From JACKII01 sp965222315 (GTDB lineage Bacteria; Pseudomonadota; Alphaproteobacteria; Bin95), in contig OZ244951.1 of assembly GCA_965222315.1 (NCBI GenBank), forward strand, positions 2,294,001 through 2,358,000: a stretch of 64,000 bases of DNA, read 5' to 3'. Position 1 is the first letter of the stretch; each line of letters begins with the position of its first letter. This document shows, piece by piece, positions 15,786-24,886 of this stretch. The translations under genes were made by a program, and so were the position numbers. The notes under the pieces are model-generated. The model made no database searches. It was not told the DNA's origin and worked only from the letters and a program-made list of their open reading frames with translations.

Positions 15786-16997
15786 TTATTCCGCAGCGAT
15801 GGTGAGCGGCGGGGCGGTCGAGGCGGGCGCGCCGGCGTTGAGTTCGGCAAGGCGCGGGAACACTTCCTTGGCGAACAGGCGGATGTTTTTGGCTGTGTCG
15901 GCATGGTTCAGGGTCCCGCCCTGGCCGAAGAACAGCAGGTTGCCGAAACCGCCGCACCATTCGTGGAAGCTCTTGATCTGCTCGAACACCTCGTCCGGCG
16001 TGCCGGCGAACACCGTATCGGCGGCCATGAAATCGTCGACGGTGGCCGTGTTGTGATCCACCGGGTCTCCGTTGCGGGTGCGCACGAAGGCCATCTTGTC
16101 CGGATGCTTCATGGCAAACACGTTAGCGCCGATCGTGTTGTAGCCGGGTGGATTGCGGAAGGGCTCGGCGACGATCGGCGAGGTGCGGACATAGCCGCAG
16201 ATCTGGTCTGCGAAACGGCGGCCTTCCTCAGTCGTGTCACCGACGCCAATGACGGCGGCGTAAGCCAGCCGGTCCGGCCCGGCCGTCCAGCCCATTTCCG
16301 CCGCGCGGTCGCGGTAGGCCTGGAACATGGGCTTGGCCACGGCACCAGACAGCAGCGTGCCGACCACGTGGCCCTTCTCCGCCGCGGCGCGGCCGGTGCT
16401 TTCCGAAAGACCGGTCATCCATACGGGCGGCGTCGGCTGCTGCAATGGCCGCGGCCAGATGTTGACCTGGCGGTATTGGTAATATTCGCCCTCCCAGTTG
16501 AACGGACCATCAGTGGTGCTGAGCGCCTTCAAGATCAGGTCGTGCGCCTCCCAATAGCGGTCCATCAGGCGGGCGGGCTGGGAGTTGGCGGGTGCGATCT
16601 CATAGGGCGCGCCCTTGACGAGGCCCATCTCCAATCGGCCGCCCGACAGAACGTCAAGCCAGGCCATTTCCTCCGCCACCCGTACCGGGTCCGGGCGGTT
16701 GGCGATGGGCGAGCCTAGCGAGAGCAGGCGGCAATTCTTGGTCTCCCGCGCGATCACGGCGAGCGCCATCGGAACCGAAACCGTCAGGCAGGTGGCAGTT
16801 GAATGATGTTCGTTCACCATGATGTCGAGCCCAACCTCGTCGCAGAGCGCGAACTCGTCCAGGAAGCGGTTCAGCATCTGGTGGCCGGTGGCCGGATCGA
16901 AATTCTCGCTGGGGAAGTTGACCCTCATGGAGCCATGCGCCATCGCCTTGTCCCAGGCGGGGTCGTAGGCCATTTCGGAGAAGTAGAAGACGCGCAT
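15786..16997 (-). CDS. LLM-class flavin-dependent oxidoreductase
   Basis: A 403-residue luciferase-family protein, second TIM-barrel type in the window. Family blocks are NEHHSTATCL (about residue 62), SGGRLEMGLVKGAPYE, NPPGYNTIG and AGTPDEVFEQI. AGGAG lies upstream of the ATG. Downstream flavin reductase genes are absent. The alpha/beta hydrolase gene that lies upstream on the same strand (37-bp gap) is likely co-transcribed, which suggests oxidation followed by hydrolysis of an ester or lactone. Substrate unknown. Confidence 0.85.
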   Translation of the reverse strand: MRVFYFSEMAYDPAWDKAMAHGSMRVNFPSENFDPATGHQMLNRFLDEFALCDEVGLDIMVNEHHSTATCLTVSVPMALAVIARETKNCRLLSLGSPIANRPDPVRVAEEMAWLDVLSGGRLEMGLVKGAPYEIAPANSQPARLMDRYWEAHDLILKALSTTDGPFNWEGEYYQYRQVNIWPRPLQQPTPPVWMTGLSESTGRAAAEKGHVVGTLLSGAVAKPMFQAYRDRAAEMGWTAGPDRLAYAAVIGVGDTTEEGRRFADQICGYVRTSPIVAEPFRNPPGYNTIGANVFAMKHPDKMAFVRTRNGDPVDHNTATVDDFMAADTVFAGTPDEVFEQIKSFHEWCGGFGNLLFFGQGGTLNHADTAKNIRLFAKEVFPRLAELNAGAPASTAPPLTIAAE

Positions 16998-17033
16998 CGG
17001 AGGGACTCCTTTCGCGGTGCAAGTCAGGCGTGA

Positions 17034-17804
17034 TCAGGGTTTGGCGAATTCGGCGACGAGTTTAGCGAAGGCTTCGGGCTGCTCCCATTGCGGATAGTGG
17101 CCGGCATTGGGGATGGTGGCGAGCCTGGCATCCGGCAGCGCCTGCACCCAGTTCTCGGCATAGGCGCGGCCGGTGATGCCATCTTGCTCGCCCCAAACGA
17201 CCAGTGTGGGCAACGGGATGCGATGCAGCCAGTTTTTCAGCCGCGGATTGTGCATGTAGGGTTTCCAGCCAAAGAGGGCGAACGCCTCCTTGCCCTGGGC
17301 GATCTGAGCAAGCTCGCTTTCGGGTTTGGCGGTCAGGTCTTCTGCCGCGTTCGCCGGATTGGCCCAGGCTTGCATGCGGTAGGTTGCCTGATCCATCGCA
17401 TGCATATCGGCGATTTCCCGCGTCGTGCGCGTGCCGAACTTGCAGCCGAGCGGATCTGCCAGTACTGCCGCGCCAAAGCGCAAGGCGTCGCGCACCAGCA
17501 CTTCCGCCGCGACCCAGCCGCCGAACGAATTGCCAACGATCACCGCATCTTGCAGGTCACATTGGGCGGCCAGATCGAGATAGAGATAGGCTAGGTCCTC
17601 AACGCCCGTCACCCAGCGCGGCAGGGCGGAGCCGCCCCAGCCCGGATGGTTCGGGGCGATGACCCGGTAGTGGGCCGCCAGCGCATCCAGCCAGGGCTTT
17701 TCGGCATGGAGCCCTTCCCCGGAGTGCAGGAACAGCAGTGGGCGGCCCTGGCCTCGCTCCTCGACTTCCAGGTCAATTCCGGCGATTGAAACCTTGTCCG
17801 GCAT
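17034..17804 (-). CDS. Alpha/beta hydrolase (meta-cleavage hydrolase-like)
   Basis: A 256-residue hydrolase with the oxyanion segment LLFLHSGEG, a nucleophile elbow GNSFGGW (Ser about residue 93), an acid in VVWGEQDG and His in NAGHYPQWEQPE. This layout is typical of C-C bond hydrolases and esterases of aromatic degradation, but these motifs are shared by many activities. It precedes the flavin monooxygenase gene on the same strand and probably works in the same pathway. Confidence 0.78.
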   Translation of the reverse strand: MPDKVSIAGIDLEVEERGQGRPLLFLHSGEGLHAEKPWLDALAAHYRVIAPNHPGWGGSALPRWVTGVEDLAYLYLDLAAQCDLQDAVIVGNSFGGWVAAEVLVRDALRFGAAVLADPLGCKFGTRTTREIADMHAMDQATYRMQAWANPANAAEDLTAKPESELAQIAQGKEAFALFGWKPYMHNPRLKNWLHRIPLPTLVVWGEQDGITGRAYAENWVQALPDARLATIPNAGHYPQWEQPEAFAKLVAEFAKP

Positions 17805-17879
17805 CCGCGTTTCCCAATTTCCAACGTTCTTGTTTCTAGGCCGCAGCCTAGCCGGTGGACGCGGGGGCGCAAGGGCTCT

Positions 17880-19097
17880 CTACATCTTTAGGCTGAGACG
17901 CGTCGGTCGCGGTGGGACATCCGGGCAGGCTCCCGGCGGACAAAGGCTTTTCAGGTAGGCAAGGACGGCAGGGGAATTCTTCGCATAACGCCGGGCCGAA
18001 GCCTCCTCCCTGTCGAGGTGCTGGGCGAGCATACCGGGCTTCAGGGCGACACCGGGTCCGGGCGCTCCCGTCAACACCTGTTCAAGCATCCGATCGCCGA
18101 GCGCTGCCTTGAAGTGACCGGGCTCCCACCAAAAGCGCATGCGGGCCTGCCGGTTGCCCGCGGCCGGGAACGGTTCGGTGGTCTCCGGCGCATAGACACC
18201 GAAGTCCCAGAGCGCCCAGCCGGGCAGCGCCAATGGCCAGAAGCGTGCAGCCACCGCGCGCTTCCAGGCGGCATAGGCCGGGCCGCGGCCACTGATAGCG
18301 ATGGATTGCAGGAATTCAGCGTGGAGTGGGTAAATGACGGCAATAACGCGCTTTCCGGCGGCCGAAGCCTCCGCCAGCAGCGCCGCCAATTGCAGTAGCG
18401 GCGCGCCCGGTGTTCCGTCCGCGTGAAACACGTTGGCGGAGCGCGCGAGCAGCCGCACGAGATTCTCACGGTTCTTCTTGTCGGCGAGGGCGAAGTGGCC
18501 TTCGCGGGCGATGATGGCCTCATGGTCGGCCATGGGGTTGAAACCGGCCGCCGTCATAGCTGTCGCGTAAGGACGGGACTGGTCTAAGACCGTCAGCAGG
18601 CTGTCCGCCAGGGCACTCGTGGAGAGGAGCACCGCCGGCAGGTTGGGCGTGAGCGGTTCCGGCTGCCCGGCGGCTGGCTTCGTAGAGGGGTCCAGCGAGA
18701 GGAAATCGGTAAAGTCCAGGCCGAGCAGGATGGTTGTAGCCGGTGTCTCTGCCAACGCCTGCCGCAGGCTGGCAAGGCTTCCCTCCAGCCCCTCCCCTGG
18801 CACGCCCATATTGGCGACCGGGCGCATCGCTGCCGGCCAGAGCGGGCTCTCCGGGTCGAGGCCGACATCCACGCGGGAATTGCCGATCAATACGGTGGCC
18901 GGTTCGCGCCGCAGCAGCCGTTGCTGCTTGGCAAGACGGACGTGGTTGTAGGCCTCCGACTTCTTGAGGTTGATGCCAGGGATAACCGGCGAGCCGAACA
19001 GGCCATAAGGGTCGATGGCGAGGTTGACCGCGCCAGCCGACAGGATCAAAGCGGCGGCGGCAAGCAACATGCGGCGAAGATTGGCGGCGAAGGGCAA
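17880..19097 (-). CDS. AlgJ/AlgX-like (SGNH-fold) partner of the MBOAT acyltransferase
   Basis: A 405-residue protein with one N-terminal membrane segment (about residues 8-27) and an extracytoplasmic domain. VLIGNSRVDVGLDPES (about residues 69-84) resembles block I of SGNH-like proteins that accompany MBOAT acyltransferases; LLGLDFTDFLSLD and FWWEPGHFKAALGDRML follow. The last fits the usual late His block of such proteins. The MBOAT gene ends 12 bases upstream, so the two form an operon. It probably transfers or orients acyl groups on an exported glycan; the glycan is unknown. Confidence 0.65.
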   Translation of the reverse strand: MPFAANLRRMLLAAAALILSAGAVNLAIDPYGLFGSPVIPGINLKKSEAYNHVRLAKQQRLLRREPATVLIGNSRVDVGLDPESPLWPAAMRPVANMGVPGEGLEGSLASLRQALAETPATTILLGLDFTDFLSLDPSTKPAAGQPEPLTPNLPAVLLSTSALADSLLTVLDQSRPYATAMTAAGFNPMADHEAIIAREGHFALADKKNRENLVRLLARSANVFHADGTPGAPLLQLAALLAEASAAGKRVIAVIYPLHAEFLQSIAISGRGPAYAAWKRAVAARFWPLALPGWALWDFGVYAPETTEPFPAAGNRQARMRFWWEPGHFKAALGDRMLEQVLTGAPGPGVALKPGMLAQHLDREEASARRYAKNSPAVLAYLKSLCPPGACPDVPPRPTRLSLKM

Positions 19098-19109
19098 ACC
19101 AAATGCCTC

Positions 19110-20639
19110 CTAGAACTGGAAGTAGAGGAAAGCGGAGACTTCCGGCAACGAGAGCACGCCGACAGCCAGCAGGCAGGCGGCATAGGCGCTCCAGGCAGGG
19201 GTCGGACGCCATTGCCAGCGCTGGAGCGACCGAAGCCCCAGACTGAGCGCCGGACGGTAGCGCCGCATCATTTCCTGAGTATTCGGCAGAAAGAATGCCA
19301 CCGCGGCCAGAAGCGCAATCCAGAACCAGGTCGCCAGGAAATCCGCACCGCCACCCGCCTCGAACCGTAGCCCGACGCCTTCGAGCAACGGCGCCAGTTC
19401 ACCTGCGCGGTAGGCGACCGCCGCCGGCAAGGCGGCACCGTTAGCACCGGCCATGGCCTCCAGCATGATTAGCGCGCCATCCAACGTCAGCGCGCGGAAA
19501 AACACCCAGGCGACCGACACCGCCAGGAAGGTCAGCGGCCACGTCAGCGGCCCAAGGCCAGGGATGCCGAAGCGGCGGCGAAGCATACTCCAACCGTGAT
19601 TGACGACTAGGTAGGCCCCGTGCAGACCACCCCAGATGACGAAATTCCAGCCTGCCCCATGCCACAAGCCGCCCAGCAGCATGGTCGTCAGCAGGTTGGC
19701 GTAGCGTCGTGCCCCGCCCCGCCGGTTACCGCCGAGCGGGATGTAGACATAGTCGCGCAAAAAACGGGACAGCGTCATGTGCCAGCGCCGCCAGAAATCC
19801 GCAATATCCCGCGCCTTGTAAGGCGAGTTGAAGTTCAGCGGCAGCACGATGCCGAACATACGCGCCGCGCCGATCGCCATGTCGGTATACCCAGAAAAGT
19901 CGAAGTAAAGCTGGAACGTATAGGCCAGCGCGCCGCCCCAGGCGCGGATGGCGTCCAGCGGCTGTCCCTGCTCCGCCGCGGCGAAGACACTGTCGGCATA
20001 GGGGGCGATGCCATCTGCCAGCACCGCTTTCTTGAACAGGCCGATGGCGAAAATCGTCAGGCCAACGCTGAGGTTTACCATGCGTGGGCGGGCCAATGCG
20101 CGCCGGGCGAACTGGGGCATCATCTCCGCATGATGGACGATGGGCCCGGCGATCAATTGCGGGAAGAAGGTTACAAACAGCACGTAGCGGAGCCAGTCCG
20201 TCTCCCGCACCTTCCCCGCATAGCTGTCCACCAGGTAGGTGATTTGCTGGAAGGTGAAGAAGGAAATGGCAAGCGGCAGCAATATCTGACCGGCATCGAA
20301 GCCGGTGCCCGCCACCAGGTTCAAGTTAAAGACCAGGAAACCCGCATATTTGTAATAGCCGATCAGACCGAGATTCGCGGCGATACCGGCTACCAGTAGG
20401 GCTTTTCCCGCTGGCCGTCCTTCGCGCCGGGCAATAGCCCCGCCAAGAAAGAAGTTGGCCGCGATGGAACCCGTGAGAAGCGCAAGATAGGCCGGGTTCC
20501 ACCAGCCGTAGAAGAACAGCGAACAGCCAACCAGCCAGCCTAGCGCCGCCCGCAAGCCCCAATGCCGCCCCAGCCAGTAGAAGCCGAAGAGGCTCAACGG
20601 CAGGAACGCGAAGACAAAGGCATAGGAGTTGAAGAGCAT
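19110..20639 (-). CDS. MBOAT family O-acyltransferase (AlgI/DltB-like)
   Basis: A 509-residue polytopic membrane enzyme with about ten hydrophobic segments. Diagnostic motifs are FVTFFPQLIAGPI, LYFDFSGYTDMAIGAARMFG, RDIADFWRRWHMTLSRFLRDYVYIPLGGN and GLWHGAGWNF with the catalytic His327. The family moves acetyl or other acyl groups across the membrane to an exported polymer such as alginate. No polymerase or other alginate gene lies nearby, so this is a stand-alone acylation module with the AlgJ-like gene behind it. Confidence 0.88.
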   Translation of the reverse strand: MLFNSYAFVFAFLPLSLFGFYWLGRHWGLRAALGWLVGCSLFFYGWWNPAYLALLTGSIAANFFLGGAIARREGRPAGKALLVAGIAANLGLIGYYKYAGFLVFNLNLVAGTGFDAGQILLPLAISFFTFQQITYLVDSYAGKVRETDWLRYVLFVTFFPQLIAGPIVHHAEMMPQFARRALARPRMVNLSVGLTIFAIGLFKKAVLADGIAPYADSVFAAAEQGQPLDAIRAWGGALAYTFQLYFDFSGYTDMAIGAARMFGIVLPLNFNSPYKARDIADFWRRWHMTLSRFLRDYVYIPLGGNRRGGARRYANLLTTMLLGGLWHGAGWNFVIWGGLHGAYLVVNHGWSMLRRRFGIPGLGPLTWPLTFLAVSVAWVFFRALTLDGALIMLEAMAGANGAALPAAVAYRAGELAPLLEGVGLRFEAGGGADFLATWFWIALLAAVAFFLPNTQEMMRRYRPALSLGLRSLQRWQWRPTPAWSAYAACLLAVGVLSLPEVSAFLYFQF

Positions 20640-20789
20640 CCGGCGGCCGGCCTCATCGGAAGGTTGCCACCAGTTCTACCCGACACCGGTAAACGTCCGG
20701 TTTCACGCAGCCTGCTTTGCATCATTGTTGGAACCTGGCGCTTGAGCCAGTATGCCGGGGACGAAAGCCATCACCACAGAGGAAATGCC

Positions 20790-21731
20790 ATGCGCGTCGG
20801 ATTCATCGGTCTCGGGACCATGGGCGGTCATTTCGCGACCAACATTCAAAAAGCCGGTTACGAGATGGTGGTAAGTGACGTCAGCCGCCAGCATGCCCGC
20901 AAGCATCTGGAAGCGGGCGCCTCCTGGGCCGAAACCCCCCGGGAATTGGCTGAACAGACCGATGTGGTGCTGGCGTCCCTCCCCGGCCCGCCTGAAGTCA
21001 CCGCGGTTGCCGCTGACCCCGAAACCGGCCTGATCGCTGGGATGAAGCCCGGCCAGGCCTTCTTCGACCTAGCCACCAATTCGCCCACCGTGGTCCGCCG
21101 CCTGTATGCGGAGTTTAAGGAAAAGGGCGTGAATTACCTGGACGCGCCGGTATCCGGCGGTCCCGCAGGCGCAGAATCAGGCAAGCTTGCGGTTTGGGTC
21201 GGCGGCGACAAGGACGTGTTCGACGCCAACCGCGCGGCGCTGGACGCCATGGGCGACCAGGTCCGCTATGTGGGCGAGATCGGCGCGGGCTCCATCGCCA
21301 AGCTGGTGCACAACGCCACCGGCTACGCCATCCAGACCGCCATGGCGGAGATGTTCTCGGTCGGCGTGAAGGCCGGACTGGACGCGACAGCGCTTTGGGA
21401 GGCGGTCCGTCAGGGTGCGCTTGGACGGGCCCGGCCCTTCGACCGGCTTACCCAGCAATTCCTGGTCGATAAGTACGATCCGCCGGCGTTTGCTCTGCGC
21501 CTCGCCCATAAGGACGTCACGCTGGCGGCTGAGCTTGGCCGGGACATGGGCGTGCCCATGCGCATCATCAATCTGGTGCACGCGGAGATGACGGAGGCGC
21601 TGGTCGGCCGCGGCTGGGGCGCGCAGGACAGCCGCTCGCCCATGAAGCTGCAACTGGAGCGGGCGGGATTGGAAAAGCTCGGCGGCGATCCGGCGTACCT
21701 CAAAAAAGTCATGGACGAGGACAAGGGGTAA
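20790..21731 (+). CDS. NAD(P)-dependent beta-hydroxyacid dehydrogenase (3-hydroxyisobutyrate dehydrogenase family)
   Basis: A 313-residue enzyme with the Rossmann motif GFIGLGTMG (residues 4-12), the substrate signature DAPVSGGPAGAESG and the catalytic Lys segment GAGSIAKLVHNATG (about 165-178). Members oxidise 3-hydroxyisobutyrate, tartronate semialdehyde or related acids. The reading frame is open upstream, but AGAGGAAA lies just before this ATG and homology starts here. The PPK2 gene follows after 3 bases, so they share a transcript. Substrate is not determinable. Confidence 0.85.
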   Translation: MRVGFIGLGTMGGHFATNIQKAGYEMVVSDVSRQHARKHLEAGASWAETPRELAEQTDVVLASLPGPPEVTAVAADPETGLIAGMKPGQAFFDLATNSPTVVRRLYAEFKEKGVNYLDAPVSGGPAGAESGKLAVWVGGDKDVFDANRAALDAMGDQVRYVGEIGAGSIAKLVHNATGYAIQTAMAEMFSVGVKAGLDATALWEAVRQGALGRARPFDRLTQQFLVDKYDPPAFALRLAHKDVTLAAELGRDMGVPMRIINLVHAEMTEALVGRGWGAQDSRSPMKLQLERAGLEKLGGDPAYLKKVMDEDKG

Positions 21732-21734
21732 GCC

Positions 21735-22520
21735 TTGACCAAGCATCTGCCCGGTAAGGATGATCACCCGAAGATCACCAAACATGCCTACGACGAGCGA
21801 CTGCTGGCAGCGCAACTGCTCATGCGCAGCGTCGCCCTCGCCCTGCACAGCCAGGGCGGACGGGGTGTCGTCGTCGTGGAAGGGACCGACACGGCCGGCA
21901 AAGGAGGCGCGATCCGCCGCCTGACGGCAGAGCTCGATCCGCGCTGGTTTCGGGTCTGGCCCATCGGTTCGCCCACTCCGGAGGAGCGGCGGCAACATTA
22001 CATGCAACGCTTTTGGCAGCGGATGCCACTCAATGGCGAAATCGCGATCTTCGACCGCTCCTGGTATGGCCGGGTGCTGGTGGAACGGGTCGACGGTCTG
22101 ATCCCGGAGGCGCGTTGGCGCGAAGCCTATGACGAAATCCGGCGGTTCGAGGATGCGCTGGTCGCCGACGGGGTGTGCGTCGCCAAATTCTACCTGCATG
22201 TTACGGAGAAAGAGCAGCAGGACCGGCTGATTGCCAGGGCACAACAACCGCACAAATGGTGGAAGATCTCCGAGGCCGATATCCGGGCGCACCTCGCCTA
22301 TGACGCCTATGCCAGCGCTGCCGATGACATGGTGGCGGAAACCTCGACCGAGGCTGCGCCATGGACGATTATTGCCGCCAATAGCAAGCGACATGCGCGT
22401 CTGATTATGCTGGACGAAGTCGCAAAGCGGTTCGGCAAGGACCTGGACTTAAAACCAACCCCGATGAGCGACGAACTGCAACGCATGGTTCGGGATGTGC
22501 TGGGAATCGAAAGTGATTGA
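21735..22520 (+). CDS. ppk2: Polyphosphate kinase 2 family protein
   Basis: A 261-residue P-loop kinase with the PPK2 Walker A EGTDTAGKGG (residues 49-58), lid-proximal GSPTPEERRQHYMQRFW, and Walker B IFDRSWYGR around Asp107. It should transfer phosphate between polyphosphate and nucleotides; class (ADP, AMP or both) cannot be assigned safely. The start is TTG, 3 bases after the preceding stop, with AAGGGG about 6 bases upstream. The next Met codons fall well inside the protein (residue 30). Coupling to a dehydrogenase gene is unusual. Confidence 0.83.
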   Translation: MTKHLPGKDDHPKITKHAYDERLLAAQLLMRSVALALHSQGGRGVVVVEGTDTAGKGGAIRRLTAELDPRWFRVWPIGSPTPEERRQHYMQRFWQRMPLNGEIAIFDRSWYGRVLVERVDGLIPEARWREAYDEIRRFEDALVADGVCVAKFYLHVTEKEQQDRLIARAQQPHKWWKISEADIRAHLAYDAYASAADDMVAETSTEAAPWTIIAANSKRHARLIMLDEVAKRFGKDLDLKPTPMSDELQRMVRDVLGIESD

Positions 22521-22682
22521 GACCGATGTGACTGTTACCGGGCTCCATGGGGCGGGAGGCTGTAATGCCTACCATCCAAGTAACTGTAAACTTAGATAAA
22601 TTTTCGCGATTTCTTGACAATCATGACAATTCATTATATTTTTTTGCTTAAAATTGCAAACATCGGAGATAAGGTATTAATC

Positions 22683-23351
22683 ATGAAATATTACAAGTCA
22701 TTATTTGCCCTTCTAACAGTTTTCGCTGGGCTTTCCAGTCCTTCCAAAGCCTTGGTGTTCGATACATACCCCCCTTTTGGCGGAGCCGTATTGCCGAGCG
22801 AGTTTAATATTGCCAACGCGCCCCCTGAATTCACCGCTGGGGCGCCTGTTAGGATTTTCCGGGCCGTTGATATTTTTGACACGCTCATAATGGCGGGCAC
22901 GTTTCCCGAGCCATGGGATGCTCTCATCGAGATTGTCGGCTTTGAAGCACCCTTCGACAGCATTGTAGAGATGGGACGTGGATTACGGCGCCAGGGACGC
23001 AACACCTCTTCGACCAAGCCCGGCGCTCAGATGTATATAAGGATGGGAGACGTGATCCCATTTCCGCTCACCTTCATCTCTCCAGGTTGTACCGTATCTG
23101 GATGCCTTCTCGACGTAGAGACCGGCTCCACATCCGGTGATGTGGGTATCGCCTTTTCCGCGCAATTCAACACGCCGCGCGGACAAGCAGTCTACATTGG
23201 CTATGATGTTGCGGACGATGGCGTTGATTATGATGACTTGGTCGTAAAACTGACCGTTTCCGAGGTTCCACTCCCAGGCAGCATGGTGCTTCAGGGGTCT
23301 ATGCTGGTAGCAGCCGGTTTTGCAGGCTGGTTCATGCGCCGCCGAGCCTGA
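22683..23351 (+). CDS. Secreted protein with VPLPA-CTERM-like sorting signal
   Basis: A 222-residue protein. It has a signal peptide (residues 1-23, ending PSKA), an extracellular beta-rich body with no domain I recognise, and a C-terminal tripartite signal: VPLPG, a hydrophobic helix (MVLQGSMLVAAGFAGWF) and RRRA. This matches the VPxxA/PEP-CTERM class processed by exosortase in many alphaproteobacteria. Exosortase itself is not in the window. The gene and its 160-bp leader are clearly more AT-rich than both neighbours, consistent with transfer. AAGG precedes the chosen ATG; 23 upstream in-frame codons are unlikely to be used. Confidence 0.7.
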   Translation: MKYYKSLFALLTVFAGLSSPSKALVFDTYPPFGGAVLPSEFNIANAPPEFTAGAPVRIFRAVDIFDTLIMAGTFPEPWDALIEIVGFEAPFDSIVEMGRGLRRQGRNTSSTKPGAQMYIRMGDVIPFPLTFISPGCTVSGCLLDVETGSTSGDVGIAFSAQFNTPRGQAVYIGYDVADDGVDYDDLVVKLTVSEVPLPGSMVLQGSMLVAAGFAGWFMRRRA

Positions 23352-23376
23352 ACGCCGAAAACGTCCACAATTCGCG

Positions 23377-24369
23377 TTAATCCATCCGTTCTTCCGGCCG
23401 GATCAGATGCCAGGGCTGCTCGCCTCGCAGCGCTCGTGCGCAATTCTCGATGGCCCGCTGAACCGCCACGCCGCGCCACGCGCCGACCGAGGCCGAATTG
23501 TGCGGCGAGCCAATCACGTTCGGCAGGTCCAGGAAAGGATGGCCCATCTCGAACTTGCCATGGCGTACCGGCTCCACCCACCAGGCATCCAGGCAGGCGG
23601 TGAAATCGGGATTGGTCAGCAAGTGAGCGTATAAGTCCGCCTCGTCGATGATCTCGCCGCGCGCCAGGTTCACGAGGATCGCGTCCGGCTTCATCAGCGC
23701 CAGCTTTTCGGCGTTCAGCAATTTTTCCGTGGCCTTGGAGAGGGGCAGGCTCAGGATCAACACGTCCGAGGCCGCCAGCATTTGGTCCAATTGGTCAGGC
23801 GTGCCGATCCAGTCGACCGGTTCCTCTGTCTCGGCGGACCGTTTGATTGCGTGCACCTTCATGCCGATGGCACGCAGCAAGCGGGCCGTCGCAACGCCGA
23901 TCCCACCAAAACCCAGAATGCCGGCAACACCGCCCGCCAGCATCTTGTTGCGGACGAACTGGTTGAACTCGCCTGTCTTCAGCTTGTCATGCTCGATGAA
24001 CAGACGCTTGGCGGCAGCCATGGACATGGCGAGACCATGCTCTGCCATTGGCTCGGCAAATGCACCGCCATTGCCGGCGATGGGCAGGTCAGGCGGCATC
24101 TTGGCGAGCGGAAGGTAATCAACGCCCGCAGAATGAAACTGGAGGAGCCGGCAATTCGGGCCCAGCAGGTCACCCACATCGTCCGGCAATTGGTTCGTGT
24201 GCTGGGCATACACAGCCGTCGCCGACCGCAGGGCATCGCGCTGCGCGGCTTCGTCCAGATCCGTCAGGTAGACGATGTCGCCGGCCCCATCCGCCGCCTG
24301 CTCGATCAACTGCCGCCGGTTCGCGTCGGACGTAGCGGCAATGACAAGGATGGGGCGGTTTTGGACCAT
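23377..24369 (-). CDS. D-2-hydroxyacid dehydrogenase (NAD-binding)
   Basis: A 330-residue dehydrogenase with LLQFHSAGVDYLPL in the catalytic domain, the dinucleotide motif GILGFGGIGVATARLL, the NLARGEIIDEADL block with the catalytic Arg, and the C-terminal GSPHNSASV with the catalytic His. It reduces or oxidises 2-oxo/2-hydroxy acids. The start was set at an ATG 6 bases after GGAG rather than an ATG 16 codons upstream. It is convergent with the CTERM protein gene, and no partner gene is obvious. Confidence 0.83.
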   Translation of the reverse strand: MVQNRPILVIAATSDANRRQLIEQAADGAGDIVYLTDLDEAAQRDALRSATAVYAQHTNQLPDDVGDLLGPNCRLLQFHSAGVDYLPLAKMPPDLPIAGNGGAFAEPMAEHGLAMSMAAAKRLFIEHDKLKTGEFNQFVRNKMLAGGVAGILGFGGIGVATARLLRAIGMKVHAIKRSAETEEPVDWIGTPDQLDQMLAASDVLILSLPLSKATEKLLNAEKLALMKPDAILVNLARGEIIDEADLYAHLLTNPDFTACLDAWWVEPVRHGKFEMGHPFLDLPNVIGSPHNSASVGAWRGVAVQRAIENCARALRGEQPWHLIRPEERMD

Positions 24370-24461
24370 GATGGGGCTCCGGCAGGTATGGGAAACAGGC
24401 TGCACTTCCTCATGCATGGAAGGCAGTTAGGTCAATGAGGTGAAAAGTGCAGCCACATGTC

Positions 24462-24507
24462 CCTTCGCCTCGAATGGCTCGAACGCAGTCCGGGTTGTAT
24501 CGAGAGG
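24462..24507. repeat. Solitary copy of the dispersed repeat unit
   Basis: CCTTCGCCTCGA ... GCAG ... TATCGAGAGG follows the left arm of the hairpin repeat in the arsenic operon almost block for block, but no inverted partner lies within 100 bases. It is in the 212-bp gap between two leftward genes, where I see no coding capacity. Confidence 0.45.
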
Positions 24508-24581
24508 CGTCAGCAAGCACGCAGTCAAATGCCGCTCGTTACAGCCGCTTCCCGGCCACCGGCGGCAAAGAGAATCGGGAA

Positions 24582-24881
24582 TTATTCCGCGGCGGCGGCC
24601 ACTGGCGTCGTATCCAAGCCAAGCCGCCCGCTTTCCTCCGCCTCCTCAATCACATGTGCAAGTGCCGCGTGCAGGGCCTTCGCCGACTCCAATGACAATT
24701 CGACCGCAGCCCGCGTGCCGGGACCACGTTCGCGGTTGGCGAAGTCGATCAGGACGGCGTCTTCCATGAAGGCAAAATGCGGATGGTCGTAGGTGACCAC
24801 CGCGTGGGTCAGGGGAAACCAGCTATCGCCGGATTTCCCCGCGCCCTTTGCTTCGACGATTTCCACGACGGAGGTACACAT
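24582..24881 (-). CDS. Small conserved protein, probably DUF6295
   Basis: A 99-residue cytosolic protein. MCTSVVEIVEAKGAGKSGDSWFP, YDHPHFAFMEDAVLIDF and ERGPGTRAAVELS follow the pattern I recall for DUF6295, a family without known function. The ATG is 5 bases after the stop of the dienelactone hydrolase gene, so the two are an operon pair; the hydrolase context is the only clue. A short Ala-rich tail ends the protein. Confidence 0.65.
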   Translation of the reverse strand: MCTSVVEIVEAKGAGKSGDSWFPLTHAVVTYDHPHFAFMEDAVLIDFANRERGPGTRAAVELSLESAKALHAALAHVIEEAEESGRLGLDTTPVAAAAE

Positions 24882-24886
24882 GCGCG

